Below are positions 1-6,516 of a stretch of 11,508 bases of DNA, in pieces; the first letter of the stretch is position 1, and every line of letters begins with the position of its first letter. The notes under the pieces are model-generated. The model searched no databases, was not told where the DNA came from, and worked only from the letters and a program-made list of their open reading frames with translations. This stretch comes from DATBFX01 sp036558305. GTDB taxonomy: Bacteria; Chloroflexota; Chloroflexia; Thermomicrobiales; UBA6265. The DNA lies in NCBI GenBank assembly GCA_036558305.1, contig DATBFX010000605.1, positions 1 through 11,508 on the forward strand, given 5' to 3'. A program made the translations under genes and the position numbers.

Positions 1-2
1 CG

Positions 3-173
3 GGGCCGCTCCGGTGCCGGGTCGTCGACGAGAGGGAACGAGGGTGCAGGAACACCCATCAGTCGGTGGTCCTTGGGAGGGGCGACGGCATCGGCGACTC
101 GACCGAGAGCCGCGGCTTGCGAGCCAACGGCCGCGACAAGATTCCGTTTGACCGGGGCGACATCCTAACATAA
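3..173 (+). CDS. possible 3' end of an upstream gene (partial)
   Basis: This frame is open from the window edge to a TAA at 171-173. About 84% of its third positions are G/C, higher than the competing frames here. The peptide is charged and ends in ...DKIPFDRGDILT. I recognise no family, and 56 codons are too few to prove coding. The -35 element proposed at 148-153 lies inside it, which is possible but weakens one of the two calls. It could equally be non-coding DNA. Confidence 0.22.
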   Translation, partial: GPLRCRVVDERERGCRNTHQSVVLGRGDGIGDSTESRGLRANGRDKIPFDRGDILT

Positions 174-176
174 CGT
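148..176 (+). promoter_or_regulatory. sigma70-like promoter
   Basis: TTGACC at 148-153 and TAACGT at 171-176 are separated by exactly 17 bp. The -35 matches five of six consensus bases, and the -10 keeps the TAnnnT pattern common in high-GC bacteria. The stretch around the -10 (CATCCTAACATAACGT) is locally AT-richer than its surroundings. It points at the DUF4177-like gene whose ATG is at 525, which would give a leader of about 340 nt. The call rests on sequence match only. Confidence 0.4.
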
Positions 177-524
177 CCCCTGCGACAGCTTCCCAGACCG
201 AGCAGAAACACGGTCCAACCGGCTGAGTCGGGTCGTCATCATGCACGCGTACACTATTCGGTCGACGCCGCAGCGTTCGCGGGATGATCGGTCGCAGCCG
301 GTTCTCGTCGTCTCACGTGGCTCCGCTGTCCGGCCCACCCGTGCGCCACGCGCGGACCGCCGCCCAGCGATTGCGCCTTTCGGCTGATGCCGATACGACC
401 CGTGCCCCGGCACCATTCCGGGGTCACCGGTTCGCCGTCGACGCGGCACGGCCGCGCCCTCCGACGCGAAACCGGGCGGGCGCACCGACGCAGCGATGCG
501 GCACAGCAAGAAGGACGAGGCGAG
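174..524 (+). other. gene-poor leader region
   Basis: No convincing gene is visible in these 351 bases. Open frames here have low-complexity Arg/Pro/Ala translations typical of non-coding high-GC DNA. A 48-codon ATG frame at 241-387 has no good ribosome binding site and no recognisable composition. If the promoter at 148-176 is real, this is the 5' untranslated leader of the gene at 525. I found no riboswitch or attenuator I could name. Confidence 0.4.
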
Positions 525-779
525 ATGGCGAGAGGATGGGAGTATGCCATCGTCACCCAGGACGGCGAGAAGGACATGATCGGGATCCAGTACGCCGGTC
601 CCGAGCAGGTGGCGCACCACGACGTGCCGAAGGGGGCGCTCCAGTTCACGCTGGGGGAAATGGGGGGCAAGGAGTGGGAACTGGTGTCGGTGACCGCCTC
701 CTGGCGGGCCGACAGCCACTACGTGACCCAGTTCTTCTTCAAGCGTCCCCACGAGGGGCACCGGACACTAAGAAACTAG
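525..779 (+). CDS. small DUF4177-like protein
   Basis: This 84-residue soluble protein has unknown function. Its core reads WEYAIV near the start, then LGEMGGKEWELVSVTA (about residues 43-58) and FFFKRP (about 70-75). That is the pattern of DUF4177, a small domain with a leading strand, a helix ending in G..GWELV, and a closing strand ending in FKRP. I chose the ATG at 525 although the frame is open back to 387: the upstream translation is Arg-rich junk, and AAGGACGAGG at 511-520 supplies a ribosome binding site. No signal peptide or membrane segment is visible. It stands alone, 123 bp before the antiporter remnant. The family call is a motif recollection, not a search result. Confidence 0.72.
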   Translation: MARGWEYAIVTQDGEKDMIGIQYAGPEQVAHHDVPKGALQFTLGEMGGKEWELVSVTASWRADSHYVTQFFFKRPHEGHRTLRN

Positions 780-902
780 CCGGTACGGTGCCGGCATGAC
801 GGGAGTTGCCGCCGCTGCCGATCACGATCCCACTCGGCCGCGACTCGCTCGTCGTTCCCCCACCGACGCCCACGAGTGCCCGGCCGGACCGGCGAGGGTG
901 AG

Positions 903-1230
903 ATGACGCCGGAGGAACTCCACACGCTGGTGCTCATCGCCGGCATCGCGGCGATGAGTCCGTTCATCTCCGACGTGGCCGCGCGCTGGGTCCGCCTGCC
1001 CGGCGTGGTGGTCGAGATCGGGCTCGGCATCGTCATCGGGCCCCGCGTGCTCGGCTGGGCCCACCTCCACGAGGTCCTCAACGAGCTGGCCCAGATGGGC
1101 CTGGTCTTCCTCATCTTCGTGGCCGAACCCATCTGGTCCATTGCCAGGACGCCCCGAGTGACTTGAGAATCCGGAGACCGGCAGCGACACCGAGACCGTC
1201 GCCCGGGCCCACCGCGTCGGGGTGCGCTGA
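903..1230 (+). pseudogene. remnant of a CPA2-type cation/proton antiporter
   Basis: The ATG at 903 follows GAGGGTGAG and opens an 87-codon frame that stops at 1164-1166. About the first 75 residues look like the N-terminus of a KefB/NhaS-type (CPA2) Na+ or K+/H+ antiporter: a first membrane helix, RLPGVVVEIGLGIVIGP and VLGW, then a third helix ending GLVFLIFVA. Family members then continue with a G-L-E-type turn and roughly nine more helices; here the frame runs into EPIWSIARTPRVT and stops. In the next frame, codons 1165-1227 (ENPETGSDTETVARAHRVGVR plus TGA at 1228) have about 90% G/C third positions and look like a protein C-terminus. I infer an internal deletion joining the two ends out of frame. 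A mis-assembly or a short functional peptide are alternatives. Transport activity is not expected. Confidence 0.68.
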
Positions 1231-1278
1231 GCGCGGGGGACGCGTACACACCGGGAGTCGGCATAGGGGAGGAGGCGG

Positions 1279-1707
1279 GTGGAACACGCGAGCAACGGCG
1301 CGGTCATCGAGCACATCCTCGACGTGGTCGAGTACGTCGCGGTCGGGATCGAGATCCTCGCCGTCACGATCATCGTGGCCGGGATCGTCGCCGCGACCAG
1401 GTCGTTCGTGGCCGCCAAACTTGGCCCTCGGATCGACCCGCAAGCGGCCAGGTCCTACCGCGCCCGCCTCGGAAGCGCATTGCTGCTCGGGTTGGAGATC
1501 CTGGTCGCGGCCGACATCATCCGGACGGTCGCGCTGGACGCGACGCTGGAGAGCGTGGTGGTGCTCGGCATCCTGGTGTTGATCCGCACCTTCCTGAGCT
1601 GGTCGCTGGTCGTCGAAATCGAAGGACGGTGGCCGTGGCAGCCGCGCCCGACCGACGGGGCGGACGAGGGGAGGCCGGCACGGTTCGGACACGGAGGGGA
1701 GCTATGA
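1279..1707 (+). CDS. DUF1622 family membrane protein
   Basis: This is a 142-residue inner-membrane protein of unknown function. Three hydrophobic segments are visible at about residues 15-40, 66-86 and 92-112. The middle one carries GLEILVAADIIRTV, followed by IRTFLSWSLVVEIEG, the signature stretch of DUF1622. The length is normal for the family. The GTG start at 1279 is supported by a strong GGGGAGGAGG at 1266-1275. The C-terminus from about 117 is hydrophilic and rich in Pro, Gly and Arg. Its TGA (1705-1707) overlaps the ATG of the small ORF at 1704, so it should be co-translated with what follows. The upstream promoter was not found; the gene may be read through from the antiporter remnant 48 bp upstream. 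Confidence 0.82.
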   Translation: MEHASNGAVIEHILDVVEYVAVGIEILAVTIIVAGIVAATRSFVAAKLGPRIDPQAARSYRARLGSALLLGLEILVAADIIRTVALDATLESVVVLGILVLIRTFLSWSLVVEIEGRWPWQPRPTDGADEGRPARFGHGGEL

Positions 1708-1778
1708 GCCAGCCGCGGCATCCCGTCCGCCAGATCCCTCCGCGCGGGCGTGGTGGCCGGAAAGGAGCGGAACGATGA
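1704..1778 (+). CDS. 24-codon Arg/Pro-rich small ORF coupling DUF1622 to zwf
   Basis: An ATG at 1704 sits in an ATGA overlap with the DUF1622 stop and has an excellent ribosome binding site, GGAGGGGA at 1693-1700 (GGAGG, 6-nt gap). The frame runs 24 codons and stops at 1776-1778, again in an ATGA overlap with the zwf start at 1775. The peptide is very basic (eight Arg or Lys) and contains a Pro-Pro pair followed by Arg-Gly, then Gly/Arg repeats. It has no hydrophobic segment. Either it is a genuine micro-protein, or its translation delivers ribosomes to zwf as a coupling or leader ORF. It could also be an accident of high-GC DNA, although the overlap at both ends and the strong binding site argue against that. 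Confidence 0.45.
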   Translation: MSQPRHPVRQIPPRGRGGRKGAER

Positions 1779-3148
1779 TCGACCGCGTCGTCATTTTCGG
1801 GGCCACGGGAGATCTCACGGCGCGATTGCTGATGCCGGCACTGGCCGAGCTGACGCAGGAGCGGGAGCTGCCCGACGGTCTCCAGGTGCTCGGCGTCGGC
1901 CGCCTCGCCTGGTCGGCGGACGACTTTCGACGGCGCATGGAGCAGGCGCTGTCCGAGCACGCGCCGCACGTCGCGGTACCGGCGCGGGAGGATCTGATCG
2001 CGCGGCTGGACTATCGCCGGGCCGACGTGACGGCCGCGGCGGAGATGGATGCGGTCCTGGGCAGCACCGAGCGCCCGCTCCTCGCCTATCTGGCGCTGCC
2101 GCCCTCGCTGTTCGAGCCGACGGTGAGTGCCCTCGCCGCGGCCCGCCTCCCGCCCGGCAGCACGATCGCGATCGAGAAGCCGTTCGGCGACGGCGTCGCC
2201 TCCGCCCGGCACCTCAACGACGTGCTGCGCACCGAACTGCCCGGCACGACGGTCTTCCGGGTCGACCATTTCCTGTCCAACCAGCTCATCAACCGCATCG
2301 CCACGATGCGGTTCGCGAACCGCATTTTCGAGCCGATCTGGAACAACCAGCACGTCGAACGTGTCGAGATCGCGTGGGACGAGACGCTCACGCTGGAAGG
2401 ACGCGCGACGTACTACGACGGAGCCGGCGCGCTGCGCGACATGTTGCAGAACCACCTGTTGCAGGTGCTCTGCCTGGTCGCCATGGAACCGCCGTCGCGG
2501 TTCGACGAGCAATCGGTCCGCGACGCCCGGGTCGCCGTTCTGCGCGCCATCCCCAGTCCGACGCCCGAGCGGGTCCGCCGCCACTCGGTGCGCGGCCGGT
2601 ACGCGGCCGGCACCATCGGCGACCGCAACGTGCCCGCCTACGTCGACGAGCCGGGGATCGACCCGCACCGCCAGACGGAGACGTTCGCGCAGGTGACCCT
2701 GGAGGTGGAGAATTGGCGGTGGAAGGGGACGCAGTTCACGATCCGCTCCGGCAAGGCGCTGGCGCAGGACCGTGCCGAGGTCGCGGTCCACTTCCGCCCG
2801 GTTCCGGGCCTGCTGTTCGAGGGACAAGGCGTCACGGGCAACGTGCTCCGCATCGGACTCCTGGAACCGTCCGTCCGCCTCTCCGTGAACAACCTCGGAT
2901 CGGAGCACCGGCTCGCCGAGCGGACGCTCGCGCTGGACACCGCCCCGCCCACCCGCCCGGCCTACGCCAACCTCCTGTTGGCGATGCTCCATGGCCGACA
3001 GATGGTGGCGATCCGCGACGACGAGACCGAGGAGATGTGGCGCATCGTCGAGCCGGTCCTCGCCGCCTGGGCTGCCGACGACGTCCCCCTGCTGGACTAC
3101 CCCGCGGGGTCGGACGGACCGGCCGCCGCCCGGATCGGTGATGCCTGA
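1775..3148 (+). CDS. zwf: divergent glucose-6-phosphate dehydrogenase
   Basis: G6PD-family oxidoreductase of 457 residues, short but in range; canonical members oxidise glucose-6-phosphate to 6-phosphogluconolactone with NADP+ in the cytoplasm. Visible motifs: nucleotide-binding GATGDL (9-14), EKPFG (134-138, keeping the catalytic-site Lys), RVDHFLSNQ (162-170, keeping Asp164-His165), DMLQNHLLQ with His227 as the probable base, MEPP (237-240), NWRWKG (313-318) and RSGKAL (324-329). Two usual lysines are missing: the one after GxxGDLAKR is Leu18, and the one in DHYLGKE is Asn169. Mycobacterial Zwf1-type proteins, as I remember them, keep the second. Substrate or coenzyme preference may therefore differ. 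The ATG at 1775 has AAAGGAG at 1761-1767 and overlaps the small ORF stop. No gnd, pgl or opcA is nearby. Confidence 0.88.
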   Translation: MIDRVVIFGATGDLTARLLMPALAELTQERELPDGLQVLGVGRLAWSADDFRRRMEQALSEHAPHVAVPAREDLIARLDYRRADVTAAAEMDAVLGSTERPLLAYLALPPSLFEPTVSALAAARLPPGSTIAIEKPFGDGVASARHLNDVLRTELPGTTVFRVDHFLSNQLINRIATMRFANRIFEPIWNNQHVERVEIAWDETLTLEGRATYYDGAGALRDMLQNHLLQVLCLVAMEPPSRFDEQSVRDARVAVLRAIPSPTPERVRRHSVRGRYAAGTIGDRNVPAYVDEPGIDPHRQTETFAQVTLEVENWRWKGTQFTIRSGKALAQDRAEVAVHFRPVPGLLFEGQGVTGNVLRIGLLEPSVRLSVNNLGSEHRLAERTLALDTAPPTRPAYANLLLAMLHGRQMVAIRDDETEEMWRIVEPVLAAWAADDVPLLDYPAGSDGPAAARIGDA

Positions 3149-3173
3149 GGACGCCGGGTGACGTCGTCCTCAG
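3145..3173. terminator. stem-loop between convergent zwf and sulP
   Basis: CTGAGGACG (3145-3153) and CGTCCTCAG (3165-3173) form a perfect 9-bp stem with an 11-nt loop. It contains the last bases of zwf and lies 43 bp from the end of the convergent sulP gene. It could therefore terminate transcription from both sides. No T-run follows on either strand, so it is not a textbook intrinsic terminator. High-GC bacteria often lack such T-runs. Confidence 0.45.
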
Positions 3174-3215
3174 AAGACCGGCGATGGAGCGCGGCCGTTG
3201 CTCCGCACCAAACGA

Positions 3216-4967
3216 TCACGTCGAATCGAGCCGCGGCTGCTCCAGGTGCGCCTCGACCGCCTCTTCGACGTCGAGATGGAAGTTCGCCGCTCCGATTCGC
3301 TGGACCAATCCGTCGCGCTCCAGGACGGCCATGACGCGAGGCTTGACCCTCGCCAGACGGAACGACAGCCCCTTCGCGTGCAGGTTGCCGGCGATCTCTC
3401 CGAGCTTGCCGGCGCCTTGCGAGTCGATGAAGTTCACACTCTGGAGATCGAACACGACCGCGCTCGGCGGAGGCTCGGCCGTGCCGACCAGTTCGTCGAT
3501 GCGGTCTTCGAGCGAATCCGCCGTGACGAAAAAGAGCGCGCCGTCGAGGCGAAGGGCGACGACGCCGGGAATCCGCTCGTCGTCGGGATGGTCCTCGATC
3601 TCCCGGAACACGTGGGTGCCTTTGACGCGGCCGAGATGGGGCATCGCCGGCGAGGTCACCACGCGCAGGAGCCACCCAAGCGAGAGCACCACGCCGATGA
3701 CGACCCCGGCGAGCACACCGGCGAGGACGACCCCGGCAATCGCGGCCATCGCGATCCAAAAATCGGACCGCTTGACGGCGTAGAGGCGGCGCAACTCGGG
3801 GACATCCATCATACCGGTGGTGACGGCCTCGATGATCACGGCCCCGAGGACGGCCTTGGGGAGATCGGAGAAGAGCGGCGCGAAGAGGATCAACGTCAGA
3901 ATGACCGCCGCGCCCGTCGTGAGTGAGGCGACCTGGGATTTCGCCCCCGCGCCGTCGTTCAGCGAACTGGCGGAGAGGCTCGTCGACACCGGAATGCCCT
4001 GGAACAGTCCGGCACCCACGTTCGCCGCCCCTTGGGCGAGGGATTCCTGGTTGACGTCGACCCGGTAACCGTTCTTGGCGGCGAAGTACCGGGCATCGCC
4101 GGCGCTCTGCGAGAAGCCGATCATGACGATCGCGACCGAAGCAAGCAGCACCAGCAGCGCGTGATCCGCCACCAGGTGGATATCCGGGACCACGAGCGAC
4201 GGCAGCCCGCGCGGCACATCGCCGACGAGCGCGACGCCGCTGTCGCCCAGATTCAACGCCGCGGACGCCACGAGCCCGCCGATCACCACCACGAGTGCTC
4301 CGGGCACCTGTGGCGCAACGGCACGCAGACCAAACAGGACCGCCAGCGAGAGCGCCCCGACGAGGAGCGTGGTGCCGTCGATCCCGTCGAGTCCTTTGAT
4401 CCAGGACCAGAACTTCTGCCAGGCGTTGTCGCCGCTCCCGTCGCTGCCGGTGATCTTCGGCAGTTCTCCGGTGGTGACGTCGATCGCCGCGCCGAAGAGG
4501 AAGCCGGTGATGACGGCGCGGGAGATGAACTGGGAGATCCAGCCCATCCTCAGGACGGACAACAGGACGAAGATCAGCCCGGCGCCGAGGGCAATCGCGG
4601 CCACGATCGCCGCCGCGTCCGGCTCGTTCGAGATACCGGCCCCGAGCACGGCGCTTCCCGCGACCGCCGCGAGCGCGGAACTCGGACCGGTCGAAATCTG
4701 TCGCGAGGTGCCGAAGATCCCGTAGAGGATCGCTCCGGCGGCCGCGGCGTACAGGCCGTTCTCGATGGGGACCCGCGCGATCTCGGCGTAACCGAGGTTC
4801 TTGGGGACGACCAGCGCGGTGACGGTCACCCCCGCGATGAGGTCGGATCGGAGGTAGGACCGGTCGTACCGTCGGATCCAGCCCAGGATCGGCACCACGC
4901 GAGCGACGCGGGTGCTCACGTTCGCTCGCGCAGACTCGTGCTCGTCCGCACGGATTCCGAGGACCAT
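3216..4967 (-). CDS. SulP family anion transporter with STAS domain
   Basis: Inner-membrane permease of 583 residues, the usual size for bacterial SulP (SLC26-like) proteins that carry sulfate, bicarbonate or dicarboxylates. The start of the membrane domain (RSYLRSDLIAGVTVTALVVP, then GYAEIA) is characteristic. GTSRQISTGPSSAL (about 86-99) and GIPVSTSLSASSLN with GAGAKSQ (about 324-345) are the SulP signature regions. From about residue 445 it becomes a cytoplasmic STAS domain with VVFDLQSVNFIDSQGAGKL, where the Ser of IDSQG is the usual STAS position. The substrate cannot be read from sequence. I chose ATG 4967 over an upstream TTG at 4988 because AGGAG (4975-4979) lies 7 nt before it. There is no carbonic anhydrase or sulfur gene nearby. 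Confidence 0.93.
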   Translation of the reverse strand: MVLGIRADEHESARANVSTRVARVVPILGWIRRYDRSYLRSDLIAGVTVTALVVPKNLGYAEIARVPIENGLYAAAAGAILYGIFGTSRQISTGPSSALAAVAGSAVLGAGISNEPDAAAIVAAIALGAGLIFVLLSVLRMGWISQFISRAVITGFLFGAAIDVTTGELPKITGSDGSGDNAWQKFWSWIKGLDGIDGTTLLVGALSLAVLFGLRAVAPQVPGALVVVIGGLVASAALNLGDSGVALVGDVPRGLPSLVVPDIHLVADHALLVLLASVAIVMIGFSQSAGDARYFAAKNGYRVDVNQESLAQGAANVGAGLFQGIPVSTSLSASSLNDGAGAKSQVASLTTGAAVILTLILFAPLFSDLPKAVLGAVIIEAVTTGMMDVPELRRLYAVKRSDFWIAMAAIAGVVLAGVLAGVVIGVVLSLGWLLRVVTSPAMPHLGRVKGTHVFREIEDHPDDERIPGVVALRLDGALFFVTADSLEDRIDELVGTAEPPPSAVVFDLQSVNFIDSQGAGKLGEIAGNLHAKGLSFRLARVKPRVMAVLERDGLVQRIGAANFHLDVEEAVEAHLEQPRLDST

Positions 4968-5323
4968 TCGCGCACTCCTACGGCCCAACCCGGTCCGACG
5001 AGGTCGAACGGGTTGCCACCCCGACCGAGAAGAGGACAGCCGTCAGGGCGCACCCGACGACGACGCCACGGCGGAGCCACGACTTCCGATGCCCGCCGAT
5101 GGCGTTTTGTCCCGGGAGCCGGCGCGGCACTCCTTCGCCCTGGCGCCCGCTCCCCCGCATCGCGCCGCCTGCCGGGGGCCGTCGTTGGCGTGCCGCCGGG
5201 AGAGGGTGACGCACGCCAAGGTCGACATGCGCGGGGCGCCCGCCCAACCCGGCCGCTTGGCCTCCACCGGTCGACCGGGGCATGGGGCGGGAGTCGGACC
5301 GCGCGCGACGCATGGGCCGGCCG
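4968..5323. other. sulP upstream intergenic region
   Basis: This stretch separates sulP from the PRC-barrel-like gene; both read leftwards. It holds the sulP ribosome binding site (4975-4979) and one weak small ORF, listed separately. I looked for paired -35/-10 elements on the minus strand and found none I would defend. Other open frames are Arg/Pro-rich and look non-coding. Confidence 0.4.
4978..5160 (-). CDS. possible 60-residue single-pass membrane peptide upstream of sulP
   Basis: The frame from ATG 5160 ends in TAG at 4978, inside the AGGAG that starts sulP, so translation of the two could be linked. Residues about 27-45 (KSWLRRGVVVGCALTAVLFS) look like a positively flanked membrane segment, followed by a short polar tail. 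The N-terminal 25 residues are Gly/Arg-rich and the ATG has only a weak binding site (GGCAGGCGG). The true start could be internal. I recognise no family. It may be chance, since high-GC DNA produces many open frames. Confidence 0.22.
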   Translation of the reverse strand: MRGSGRQGEGVPRRLPGQNAIGGHRKSWLRRGVVVGCALTAVLFSVGVATRSTSSDRVGP

Positions 5324-5692
5324 TTAGTCGAACGCCGTGATGAGGTCACGGCAATACCGATCGAGGCGAACGACCGAGGCGTCGATCGACGCAACCTGGT
5401 CGATCGTGGCGTAATAGCGAAAGTCGCGGCGAAAGTACCTGGTGTCCGCGATCTTGATGTAGCCGGTCTTGCGCAGCCGCCCGGAGAGTTCCGTCGGCAG
5501 GTCCGGCGCGTGTTGGACGCCCGATGCCGGTCCGACCCCGCCGGCGACGACGGACGCGGGATCGATGCGGAAGTCGATCACCCGACCAAACCGTTCCCCG
5601 GACGCGTCCTCGACCGCCATTTCGACCCGGATCTGCCCCGTCCATTCCGTCGCGCCGGCGTGCGCGACGCCCAACGCCCGCATCGTCGACAT
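5324..5692 (-). CDS. PRC-barrel / DUF2171-like small protein
   Basis: Soluble protein of 122 residues, function unknown. The first half has IRVEMAVEDASGERFGRVIDFRI (residues 21-43), the PRC-barrel theme of a strand, a D-x-x-G-x-x-x-G-x-V turn and a second strand. The second half has GYIKIADTRYF (78-87) and RYYATIDQVASID with VVRL (92-110), which resembles the closing strands of DUF2171-type proteins. Such domains are thought to bind partners or RNA, or to sense membrane or redox state, but nothing here fixes a role. I chose ATG 5692 because GGGGAAG lies 5 nt upstream; a longer start at 5725 adds a poor N-terminus. A small palindrome, TCGGTAACCGA (5734-5744), lies 42 bp before the start and could be an operator. 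Family assignment is moderate. Confidence 0.65.
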   Translation of the reverse strand: MSTMRALGVAHAGATEWTGQIRVEMAVEDASGERFGRVIDFRIDPASVVAGGVGPASGVQHAPDLPTELSGRLRKTGYIKIADTRYFRRDFRYYATIDQVASIDASVVRLDRYCRDLITAFD

Positions 5693-5807
5693 CGTGACTT
5701 CCCCACCAGATGACACGATCGGCACCGCATGGTTCGGTAACCGATGCCAAGGCTAGCGGAGTGGAGGTCTCACCCGCGTGGGCCGAAGGGTGTATTCCTC
5801 ATCCCCT

Positions 5808-6506
5808 TCATGCGATCGATCGCGCTCGTCTACTCCGAGCCGGTTCGTGAAACGCCGCCTTGAGCGCGACGAGGAGGAACGCGATCGCGACCAACGTGAC
5901 GCCGCCGGCCACGCGTGCCGCCGGTCTGGTCCCCAGGTTCCGGGCCATCCACCAGCCGAAGAGAAGCAGGGTGGTGTAGGCGACGATCTGGGCGCCGTCG
6001 ATCGCGTGGTGGATCTCGACCAGACCGAGCGCCGAGAGGACCAACACGGCCACCGGCAGCAGTGCGCCGACCAGGAGGGGGACGGCCTCCCAGCCGAGGT
6101 GGCCGGCTTCGGACCGCGAGAGCCGTTTGTGGTGGACGAACATGCCGGCGATCGCGTCGGCGTCGACCTCGGCGAGGGCGACGGTCAGCACGGTGCCGAC
6201 GAGCAGTTCCGGACCCGCCCACCCCGCGTGGGGCGGGTGGATTTCCATCGCCTCCAGCACCGACATGACGAACACCAGTCCGTAGACGGACCGCGCGATG
6301 GCGAAGTGAGTGGCGATGCCGGCCCTTTCCGGCGAACCTTCATGGACTTCTCGCTCCGCCATCGGTGCGCTCGCCGACCGGCCCTCGGCACCGTCGCCGG
6401 ATGCGTCCGGTTGCGCGGACACCTCGGCCGCTTCCCGCGTCGCCATCCCGTCGGTCGATTCGGCTGCCACAGAACCACCGAACGTCGGCGGTCGATGTGC
6501 TCCCAT
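5808..6506 (-). CDS. five-segment integral membrane protein, unknown function
   Basis: A 232-residue inner-membrane protein. The first ~65 residues are polar, Ala/Glu/Ser-rich and probably disordered in the cytoplasm. Hydrophobic segments follow at about 71-89, 100-121, 140-162, 169-188 and 196-216. The first begins RSVYGLVFV and the second holds acidic residues in LAEVDADAIAG. The third follows LGWEAVPLL, with HH at 166-167 in the next loop. The layout recalls an uncharacterised actinobacterial membrane family with VYG in the first helix and a polar W-x-A-H-like motif in the second, but I cannot name it. ATG 6506 lies 10 bp after the marC stop, so the two are probably one operon. Internal ATGs at 6446 or 6362 would shorten only the disordered region. 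Confidence 0.75.
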   Translation of the reverse strand: MGAHRPPTFGGSVAAESTDGMATREAAEVSAQPDASGDGAEGRSASAPMAEREVHEGSPERAGIATHFAIARSVYGLVFVMSVLEAMEIHPPHAGWAGPELLVGTVLTVALAEVDADAIAGMFVHHKRLSRSEAGHLGWEAVPLLVGALLPVAVLVLSALGLVEIHHAIDGAQIVAYTTLLLFGWWMARNLGTRPAARVAGGVTLVAIAFLLVALKAAFHEPARSRRARSIA

Positions 6507-6516
6507 CGATCCGGCC

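Noticed and set aside
779..795. GCCGG...CCGGC stem right after the DUF4177-like stop as a terminator
   Set aside because: Only five clean base pairs and no T-run; expected by chance in this composition.
1517..2992. 491-codon - strand frame antisense to zwf and DUF1622
   Set aside because: Low-complexity Arg/Gly/Glu/Val translation with no family motif, lying entirely over genes with clear identity.
4968..4988. TTG start at 4988 adding seven residues to SulP
   Set aside because: The ATG at 4967 has AGGAG at the right distance; the TTG has no comparable binding site, and the sulP AGGAG would lie inside the coding sequence.
4032..5327. 431-codon + strand frame antisense to sulP
   Set aside because: Asp/Arg/Gly/His-rich translation typical of a shadow frame; SulP motifs on the other strand account for the sequence.
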